Source of the DNA: Archangium violaceum
Lineage (GTDB): Bacteria; Myxococcota; Myxococcia; Myxococcales; Myxococcaceae
DNA: 64,000 bases
Assembly (NCBI RefSeq): GCF_016859125.1
Contig: NZ_CP069338.1
Coordinates: 4,837,501-4,901,500 of the forward strand
Direction of reading: 5' to 3'
Shown: positions 9,801 to 16,200 of the stretch, piece after piece
Layout: every line of letters begins with the position of its first letter
Position numbering within the stretch: the first letter of the stretch is position 1
Notes under the pieces: model-generated
Databases searched by the model: none
Told to the model about the DNA's origin: nothing
The model's input: only the letters and a program-made list of their open reading frames with translations
Made by a program: the position numbers and the translations under genes

Positions 9801-10216
9801 ATGCGCGTCATCGCCTCGAGGCAGCGCTGGAAGGACTCGGGAAACGCGCGGAGGGTGCCCTGTGCCTTGTCGGCGCACAGGATGGTCTGATACCCGCAGG
9901 CCACCGGTGTGCCATCGCTCTTCAGGGTCCGGAAGCAGAAGCGCAACGAAACCTCGCCCCGCTCCTCGATTGACGTCAGCACCACGAGCCGGTCGCCCAG
10001 GACGGCGGGAGCCAGGTTGCGCGTGTAGCCCTCGTAGGTGAGCAGGAGCACCTGCTCGAAGTCGCGCCGGAACTCCGGCACCTCGAAGAAGTGCGGGCTG
10101 AAGAGCAGGTGCTCGCGACCCGCGCACTGGAACTTGAAGTTGGTGAGGAAGTGATGGCTCCCGTACGCCATCGTGTCATCGAAATGAATGTCATACGGGA
10201 CGGCGAAGAAGCCCAT
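3845..10216 (-). CDS. Large iterative polyketide/PUFA-type synthase (hotdog-AT-KS-KS-like-KR-DH)
   Basis: A 2123-aa multidomain synthase. Reading along it: a hotdog-like region (1-150, with DDTMAYGSHHFLTNF); an acyltransferase (about 200-490, GHSFGE active site near 294); a full ketosynthase (about 515-970, Cys in DAACASS near 717, then HGTATPAGD and KALIGHVGWAAG); a second, degenerate ketosynthase-like domain (about 980-1240) with DAGATSL where the active Cys is expected; a ketoreductase (GGGRGVTA near 1560, DYGAANEALD near 1747); and a double-hotdog dehydratase (HLVRGTPTLPG near 1862, Asp in LVLDAALRL near 2040). It carries no ACP of its own; two lie in the preceding gene. ATG 10216 has GGAG nine bases upstream and is preferred over a GTG at 10243 that overlaps the previous stop. 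The architecture recalls PUFA, enediyne and heterocyst-glycolipid synthases. The product is unknown. Confidence 0.9.
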   Translation of the reverse strand: MGFFAVPYDIHFDDTMAYGSHHFLTNFKFQCAGREHLLFSPHFFEVPEFRRDFEQVLLLTYEGYTRNLAPAVLGDRLVVLTSIEERGEVSLRFCFRTLKSDGTPVACGYQTILCADKAQGTLRAFPESFQRCLEAMTRIHEPEAPQSFRDRVLRGGAAVNELFPETLRQLARALLADPASLGASRLVDTTPVPTSEPRLPPGSTAFLFAGQGSFDPELFVQLKALLPELRDELATVADACRSLGLDVTPLLEAHDAAAVGRALAQAPQLDQLGIFLSGVLGARWLRQQGVRPDVFVGHSFGEIAAMTAAGALDLRTGAEVVCRRIQALRTVPDDAGTLAAVALGEAETARAIADCGARGLEIAGRNHSRQTVVAGARAELEQLRALLESRGQGFTFVPSRYPFHHGCMAPAAKAFRSMLDGMPVRPPQAPIYSPIERRVYTGGHDELADALASHLVHPFDFLGAVETLARAGCTRFVDCGTDGRLARIVQRIHPSDSSIEVTVIGSTLPAEPPTGVSPPTADAPTEIAVVSLGCILPGGARDPETYWQNIRQGISGIVDQGLLHPELVTDFAGPSGTPDRTYTLLTGLVPDTDLVPPPGLDPARFQHYVREQKLLAIALAQAMSGLRAAAARPPERIQCLLGSTADGSAEYDAALCLEAGEALLRARGENGPETDSLARAARTALGLEARSAELAPHPTLQAVVTDVVGRGVPTMLLDAACASSLYAIALGMKALELGETDLVLAGGVFSPGPGNSCLFSQFKGLSATGSRPFDERADGVIFGEGAGVVGLMRLSDAVASGLRVHALIRGAGLSSDGRSSSANVPRSDGQVAAMEACYARAHVEPSSVQYIEAHGTATPAGDATELKSIARVFGGKRSGIQLSSVKALIGHVGWAAGAASVIKLCKALEHRLFPRQSNFDRPGAELRALGSDFEVCTREQPWPENGEHPRRAATSGFGFGGTNAHLVLEEYRGGPPTAPPKRPPTTETGLVVVAAEGLFPDVRGVPVAGVPVEVGARFDTGAIRLPSSVRLLPDIAEDMDPTQSLGLIVASSLVQKLGAFDTLRPATAIVLGLEGKTRRGVEATQRVLASSTRRRIRELVQRAPELAPVLPLADRLHEAVTGALRPSGPYTLQGMMPNVTPGRIAGALDVKGPNFVIDAGATSLAGALQASRGLLESGFELVLVGSTHVLRPGEGLGSSQPAEGVAMLAVTTAAKAEALGLKPLCHVRMSVDARTSTGPCLELPPHSAGESLEFLRSVMAAAEGRATTLRFHPDAATGTRLELQLLPTETVRPTATPTEAPLAASTTPAPSGGFDHAAPIRYHAPVLVERLARPTRPSHLRGRRVLFIAQDEALARELAAQADALCGPEHLILCAGTSGAMGRLRSIDLTREETAEAGLDALGFEPQVILAVCRLDSGAGESEVISNTALHHEALELLFLAARRAYERLTAGEVELASLCIGGVGTRGTLHPVSGLFAGMLKSIGREVPARNVRAISTSPLPLLAALELVATELGSEEDGEPSVEICFDGARRCVRRLRPTEVTANPGPTLDTRSVVLLTGGGRGVTAVLAGALLKRYGCRVVLIGRSDPGEAPERVLQARDEELPQVEREFYASELASNRTARMPELRKRFERYLATRELRATLEGLARLPGQMVYRVADVTRPEEVERVIQEIAREHGRLDLVVHGAGTQTSKKLNRRRLAELRTNLDTKLLGLRNLREACASSFARPVPFHVLTSAFSFIGNDGQADYGAANEALDRLCAWVSEASQEVRWCSVGWLAWDGIGMTRGSEYRVLGASRQLRGIRAEEGEALFLQLVEGRPREPINVQLTENERAYYGLELLPAGPVRRELVVDATSVPCLEDHLVRGTPTLPGAWALDLMLQAALGEGRPELRTVTIEDVQFSRFIRVKPGGRQQLRAECTQLADEPGRHCVRVKLTGDIIHASGVVLERDLVYAEARFTLTAEPPRATPQLEAATPSGSGLAVHDPHCAAGGPIELRKMFDCLEEIRLERTARFARLDLPTAPRQAGSTVPALVLDAALRLSAMHVDGVSSAVFAPIRFRRATFDRGLVDGKDGAPHRLALKALAPRLEGDILQCGSVAALDGAGRLRMLLEGGIARPMN

Positions 10217-10239
10217 GGCAGGTCGCTCCGGTGGGATGT

Positions 10240-11763
10240 TCACGACTCGCGGGCGAGGTGCGCCCGGTTGCTTGGGATTGGCAACAACCCATCCACGGTC
10301 CCGGAAAGCCCGGCGTCCACCACCCAGATGGCCCCGTTCACGCGCTGGGTCTTCTGCCCCAGCAGGAGCTCGGTCACGTCGGCCACGTCCTCGGCGGTGC
10401 ACAGCCGCCCGCCAGGCGTGGCTGCCTCCCAGCGCGCGATGCGTCCGGCCGCGTCGGGGAACATCCCGAGCAGCTCTCCATGCACCGGCCCCGCGGACAC
10501 GCAGTTGGTGCGGATCCCCTCGGGAGCCAGCTCCGCGGCGAGGTAACGCGTGAGTGATTCGACACCCGCCTTCACCACGCCCTGGCATCCCAGGTCGTGC
10601 ATGTACCGCTGGGACATGGAGGTGGACATCGTCACGATGCTGCCGCCGCCGCGCCTGGCCATGAGCGGCCGCGCACGCATCGCGCACTCGTAGGTGCCGG
10701 TGATGCAGGTGCGGAACGCCTTGTCCCAATCGCGCGGGGTAATTCGGGAGAAAGGTCCGATGAGGCCGTTGGACGCATTGCACACCAGGAAGTCGAGGCC
10801 CCCGAACCGCTCCGCGATGGTGGAAAACATCCGCTCCAGGTGCTCCTCCTGGGCGACGGAGCCCCATAGGTGGATCGCCTTCCCACCGGCGGCGAGGATC
10901 TCCTGCGTGGTCTTCTCCCCTTCATCCCGGGAGTGGAACGAGTTCACCAGCACGGTCGCGCCAGCCCTGGCGAGGCGGGTGGCGATGACCTTGCCGATGC
11001 CCTTCCCGGAGCCCGTCACGAGCGCGATCTTCCCCGCGAAGGGCAGGGCGGGTTGCGGTGAGACCGGGGACGGGGAGGGAAGCACGGGCGCGCTCGTCTC
11101 GCGCGAGGGGGCCGCTGACACGGTGGGTGTGCCCTGCGGTGCACGGGCGGCTTCGCAGATGGCGGCGATGGTTCGCAGTCGCCGGGACGGAGTCGGGCCT
11201 TTGGCCAGGCCGAGCTCCTTGGTGAGCACGGCCAGTACCTCGGCCTGCTTCACGGAGTCGATTCCCAGCTCGTCCTCCAGATCCGCCTCCAGGGTCAGGA
11301 GCTCCTCGGGGTAGCGGGTCACCCGCGCGAACACGGCGCGCACACGTTCCTCGAGGTCCGTTACGGCCCGCGGGCTCGGCGGCGTCGCGAGCGAGGGTGG
11401 TGAGCCTGGTGCCACCCATGCGGTGGGAACCGGAGAGGCGTCAGGTGCCGGCATGGCGCTGGGGGCAAGTGCCTGTGTCTGGGTCGAGCCCGCGAGCAAC
11501 TGGGTCACCACGTCCGCGATCGCGCCGAGCGTTCGGGCCTTCCCGCCTCGGGGAAGACGCTCGGGAGGGAGCTTGAACTCGCGTCCGACCACAGCGGCGA
11601 TCTCGGCGAGCTTCACTGAATCGATACCGAGCTCGTCCTCGAGCTGTGCGTCCGCCGTGAGGATGTCCAGGGGGTACCGGGTGACGGATGCGGCGCAACG
11701 GCGGACCTGTTCCAGGACGTTCGTCGCCGCATCGGCGCCCTGCTGTATTGGAAGTGACGACAT
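10240..11763 (-). CDS. Tandem ACP - enoyl reductase (FabL-like SDR) fusion
   Basis: A 507-aa protein with two acyl carrier domains (about 10-90 and 125-205), each with the phosphopantetheine site ELGIDSVK (Ser near 47 and 168), then a proline/serine-rich linker and a short-chain dehydrogenase domain from about 250 (TGSGKGIGKVIATRLARAG). The C-terminal half resembles FabL enoyl-ACP reductases (KAGVESLTRYLAAEL, then GPVHGELLGMFPD and VNGAIWVVDAGLSG). It would carry the growing chain for the synthase encoded next and supply the enoyl reduction missing there. At the position of the FabL catalytic Tyr (Y-x6-K) there appears to be Leu, although a Tyr lies five residues before it. GAGGGG stands five bases before the ATG. 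The downstream gene starts 24 bases after this stop, so the two are probably co-translated. Confidence 0.88.
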   Translation of the reverse strand: MSSLPIQQGADAATNVLEQVRRCAASVTRYPLDILTADAQLEDELGIDSVKLAEIAAVVGREFKLPPERLPRGGKARTLGAIADVVTQLLAGSTQTQALAPSAMPAPDASPVPTAWVAPGSPPSLATPPSPRAVTDLEERVRAVFARVTRYPEELLTLEADLEDELGIDSVKQAEVLAVLTKELGLAKGPTPSRRLRTIAAICEAARAPQGTPTVSAAPSRETSAPVLPSPSPVSPQPALPFAGKIALVTGSGKGIGKVIATRLARAGATVLVNSFHSRDEGEKTTQEILAAGGKAIHLWGSVAQEEHLERMFSTIAERFGGLDFLVCNASNGLIGPFSRITPRDWDKAFRTCITGTYECAMRARPLMARRGGGSIVTMSTSMSQRYMHDLGCQGVVKAGVESLTRYLAAELAPEGIRTNCVSAGPVHGELLGMFPDAAGRIARWEAATPGGRLCTAEDVADVTELLLGQKTQRVNGAIWVVDAGLSGTVDGLLPIPSNRAHLARES

Positions 11764-12212
11764 TCCGACCCCTCGCTTTTCGAGCCTGCGCGGTGATGAA
11801 GGGACTTCGTGGGTGAGGCCGTTCTGATTTGCACCAGGGGTCTGACATCGCCTGCTTTCGTGTGAACGCGGTCCCCACCCGAACCCGAGTGGGAGATGCT
11901 CTCCGGAGGCCAGACGCTCGTCCGCCTGAGCGGCAGGCCGCCTCCACCTCGATCAACTCCCACCAGCTCCCGGTGAGAACGGAGTGGGAGGGCCTACAGC
12001 TTCGAGTGGCCTGGGTGGTGAGCAGTGATGCAGCTCACCGCCCGTGTGTGAGGCGCGTCACGGTGACTGTGCGGTTCACGTGGCAGCGTGGCCCTTCACG
12101 GGATGCCAGCAGGCTCTCCCTGGAGAACGGGTGCGATGACCCTCCACTCCCACCCGCGGGAGCCGAAGGGCGCTGACGGTTTTTGGCTTGAACTCTTTTT
12201 GAGAGCCGATCC
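11764..12212. other. Divergent intergenic region, 449 bp
   Basis: The gap between the start of the lipid synthase operon (minus strand) and the TPR/barrel gene (plus strand). It must hold both promoters. I see no gene, no clear consensus promoter and no strong terminator. The last 40 bases before 12213 are unusually T-rich for this region. Confidence 0.6.
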
Positions 12213-13235
12213 ATGAATTTCCTCTCGCGAAGTGCATTGTGGCTGTGGGCAGCGGTTTGGCAGTCCTTGCATGGGTATCCCTCGCTGCCGCGAGCACGCG
12301 CCTTGTCAGCGGTGGTGGGAGCGCTCACGTACCTGGCGGTACCCGTCGCACACGCGGAGGAGTCGTCGAAGGTCGTGGTGCCGACAACGAAGAACCCCTA
12401 CATCTCCGCGGTCGCCACGCTCTACAAGAAGGCCAGGTACGAGGAGGCCCAGTCCAAGCTGGAGAAGGCCTTGGAGTGGAAGTCCAATGGGACCCAGGAG
12501 GTACTCTGGCTCAAGCTCATGCAGGGCGTGCTGCAGGCGGAGCTGGCCCAGGGAAATGCGCTGGAGTCCTTCAAGGAGGCCCTGGCGCTGAACAAGGAAG
12601 CGCAGTTGCCCGTGCAGGGCTCCAGGCGCTTGCGCAAGCTCTTCGAGCAGGCCCGCAGCACGCTCGGGCTGCCCGCGGACAAGGAGCTCCTGGCGCAGGA
12701 GTTGGATGTGAGACCTGTTGCTCCTGTGGCGCCAGGGGTGTCTGGCCCCCCACCGCGGCGGTATGGAATGAGCGTGGGACTACGCGTCGAGGTGGATGTG
12801 CTCGAGGTCAGTATGCTCTTGGGGGCGCGCGGCGAGGATGAGGAGGATGCGCCCGAGTCCGGCTCCACCATCTTGCCCATCACTCCCGCGGTGAGCCTCG
12901 GGTACACCCGCGAGAAGCTGGGGGGCGCGCTGACGCTGCTGGTACAGCCCTCACCGGGACTCAGGGCGGAGGGGCAATTCCATCCGCTCACGCTGGGGTG
13001 GGTGCGGCCCTATGCGAGGTTGGGCGCCACGGCTTTCTTCCGAGAGAAGGACGCGCAAGGGGTATACACCTTTCTCGGAGGTGTGAGCGGACGAGGGGCC
13101 CTCGGGGCGGACGTGCAGTTGAATTCCCGCATGTTTGTCTTTGCCGACGTGGCCTACGAGCGCTTCTTCATCGGTGGAGATCGGTACAGGTCGCAGTCAG
13201 TTCTGTTCTCGGTGGGCGTGGGCCTGTTCCCCTGA
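12213..13235 (+). CDS. Exported TPR-like protein with C-terminal outer membrane barrel
   Basis: A 340-aa protein with an N-terminal export signal (hydrophobic LSAVVGALTYLAVPVAHAEE, cleavage likely after AHA near residue 48). Residues 60-155 are Lys/Glu-rich helical repeats of the TPR kind (ATLYKKARYEEAQSKLEKAL). A short Pro-rich linker follows. Residues 185-340 alternate hydrophobic and polar residues as in transmembrane beta strands and end in VLFSVGVGLFP, close to the aromatic C-terminus used for outer membrane insertion. The layout is common among uncharacterised myxobacterial envelope proteins. It stands 54 bp before a kelch lipoprotein gene on the same strand, so the two may be co-transcribed. 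No specific function is recognisable. Confidence 0.7.
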   Translation: MNFLSRSALWLWAAVWQSLHGYPSLPRARALSAVVGALTYLAVPVAHAEESSKVVVPTTKNPYISAVATLYKKARYEEAQSKLEKALEWKSNGTQEVLWLKLMQGVLQAELAQGNALESFKEALALNKEAQLPVQGSRRLRKLFEQARSTLGLPADKELLAQELDVRPVAPVAPGVSGPPPRRYGMSVGLRVEVDVLEVSMLLGARGEDEEDAPESGSTILPITPAVSLGYTREKLGGALTLLVQPSPGLRAEGQFHPLTLGWVRPYARLGATAFFREKDAQGVYTFLGGVSGRGALGADVQLNSRMFVFADVAYERFFIGGDRYRSQSVLFSVGVGLFP

Positions 13236-13289
13236 GCCCAAGGCGGGTCTTGGAGTGAGAAGACCAATGACGATTGTGCGGAGGCATTC

Positions 13290-16200
13290 ATGACATTTGC
13301 ATCCAAGCTTGATGCGGGAGTGATTGCTTGGCTAGCCATGGCCTCAGCTCTTCTATGGCTAGCTTGCGGCGAAGTGCCGCAGGGCGGGGACGAAGACCTG
13401 CGCCGCGAAGGGCTAGAGTCCCGAGCCCTCCTGAGCATGGCTGATGGGGCGTGGCTCATAACAGGCTCAATGAATGCGCCTCGTAGGGAACATACGGCGA
13501 CGCTGTTGCCGGACGGCAAGGTTCTCGTTGTTGGGGGGCAGGCGCAGGCGCCATATGACGTACACGACAGCGCGGAGGTGTACGACCCGGGCACGGGCAT
13601 GTGGAGTCCCACGGGCTCTTTGGCTACGGCCCGCGGGAACCACACGGCGACCCTGTTGCCGTCAGGCAAGGTGCTGGTCACCGGAGGGAGAACCCTAGGC
13701 TTCGTTCCCCTTTCCAGCGCGGAATTGTACGACCCAGTCACGGGGACGTGGCGCACCATGTCTGGGCTGAACATAGGCGGCGGTTATAACCACACGGCGA
13801 CCCTGTTGCCGTCAGGCAAGGTGCTAGTCACCGGAGGGACGAACGGATTTAGTCCCCAATCCATTACGGAGGTGTACGATCCGGACACGGGGGGGTGGAG
13901 TATCGCTGGCGGTCTGGCCACGGCCCGCCACAGCCACACGGCGACACTGTTGCCCTCGGGCAAGGTGCTGGTCACTGGAGGCTGGGGCCCATACGGTCCC
14001 CTTTCCAGCGCGGAGGTGTACGATCCGAGAACGGGGATGGGGCGCCCCACAGGCTCTTTGGCTATGCCCCGCTACGGCCACACGGCGACACTGTTGCCCT
14101 CGGGCAAGGTGCTGGTCACCGGAGGCTTAACTCATGACAATGCTGGCATCGTCATTGCGGAGGTGTACGACCCGACCACGGAGGAGTGGAGCCCCACGGG
14201 CATTTTGTCCACAGCCCGCGGACTCCATACGGCGACGTTGCTGCCTTCAGGCAAGGTGCTGGTCACCGGAGGCTGGGACCCAAGTGGCGCCTCCCTCCCC
14301 AGTGCAGAGGTGTACGACCCAAAAACAGGGGCGTGGAGCCACACGGGCGCTCTGTCCATGGCCCGCGGACTCCACACGGCGACGCTATTGCTTACAGGCA
14401 AGGTACTGGTCACGGGAGGTGGGTATGCAAGCGACGCTTCCCTCGCTAGCGCGGAGGTGTACGATCCGGGTAGGGAGGTGTGGAGCCCCACGGGCGCGCT
14501 GGCCATAGCCCGCTACAGTCACACGGCGACGCTGTTGCCCTCGGGAAAAGTGCTGGTCACCGGAGGCTGGGGTCCTAGCGACCAACTCGCCAACGCGGAG
14601 GTGTATGACCCGGGCACAGGGGAGTGGAGCCCCACGGGTCCTTTGGCTACGGCTCGCAGCTGGCATACGGCGACGCTGTTGCCCTCGGGCAATGTGCTGG
14701 TCACCGGGGGCTGGGGCCCAAGCGGCACCTCCCTCGCCAGCGCAGTGGTGTACAATCCGGGTACGGGGAAGTGGAGCGCCACGGGCGCGCTGGCCACGAC
14801 CCGTTACCGGCACACGGCAACGCTGTTGCCCTCGGGCAAGGTGTTGGTCACAGGAGGGGTAGACTCAAACGGCTCCCTCAAACTTGCAGAGGTGTACAAC
14901 CCGGGTACGGGGGAATGGAGCCCCACGGGCGCGCTGGCCACGGCCCGCTACAACCACACGGCGACGCTGTTGCCTTCGGGCAAGGTGCTGGTCATCGGAG
15001 GAGCGGGCAAATACGGCGACATTGTCGCCAGTGCGGAGGTGTACGACCCGACCACGGGGGAGTGGAGCCCCACGGGCGCGCTGGCCACGGCCCGCTACAG
15101 CCACACGGCGACGTTGTTGCCCTCGGGCAAGGTGCTGGTCACAGGAGGCTGGGACCCAAGTGGCGCTTCTCTCTCCAGTGCGGAGGTGTACGACCCGGGC
15201 ATTGGGATGTGGAGTCCCACGGGCACTCTGGCCACGGCCCGCTATAACCACACGGCGACGCTGTTGCCCTCGGGCAAGGTGCTGGTCACAGGAGGCTGGG
15301 GCCCTAGTGGAGCTTCCCTCCCCAGTGCGGAGGTGTACGACCCGGGCTCAGGAATGTGGAGTCCCACGGGCGCGCTGGCCATAGCCCGCTACAGTCACAC
15401 GGCGACGCTGTTGCCCTCGGGCAAGGTGCTGATCTCCGGAGGTAAATGGAACTTAAGCTACAACCTCGCCAACGCGGAGGTGTATGACCCGGGCACAGGG
15501 GAGTGGAGCCCCACGGGTCCTTTGGCTACGGCTCGCAGCTGGCATACGGCGACGCTGTTGCCCTCGGGCAATGTGCTGGTCACCGGGGGCTGGGGCCCAA
15601 GCGGCACCTCCCTCGCCAGCGCAGTGGTGTACAACCCGGGTACGGGGAAGTGGAGCGCCACGGGCGCGCTGGCCACGACCCGTTACCGGCACACGGCAAC
15701 GCTGTTGCCCTCGGGCAAGGTGTTGGTCACAGGAGGGGTAGACTCAAACGGCTCCCTCAAACTTGCAGAGGTGTACAACCCGGGTACGGGGGAATGGAGC
15801 CCCACGGGCGCGCTGGCCACGGCCCGCTACAACCACACGGCGACGCTGTTGCCTTCGGGCAAGGTGCTGGTCATCGGAGGAGCGGGCAAATACGGCGACA
15901 TTGTCGCCAGTGCGGAGGTGTACGACCCGACCACGGGGGAGTGGAGCCCCACGGGCGCGCTGGCCACGGCCCGCTACAGCCACACGGCGACGTTGTTGCC
16001 CTCGGGCAAGGTGCTGGTCACAGGAGGCTGGGACCCAAGTGGCGCTTCTCTCTCCAGTGCGGAGGTGTACGACCCGGGCATTGGGATGTGGAGTCCCACG
16101 GGCACTCTGGCCACGGCCCGCTATAACCACACGGCGACGCTGTTGCCCTCGGGCAAGGTGCTGGTCACAGGAGGCTGGGGCCCTAGTGGAGCTTCCCTCC

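Noticed and set aside
10217-10867. Extension of the synthase gene upstream of 10216
   Set aside because: The added residues are out of phase with the ACP-reductase protein encoded there and are Arg-rich. A good ribosome site supports ATG 10216.
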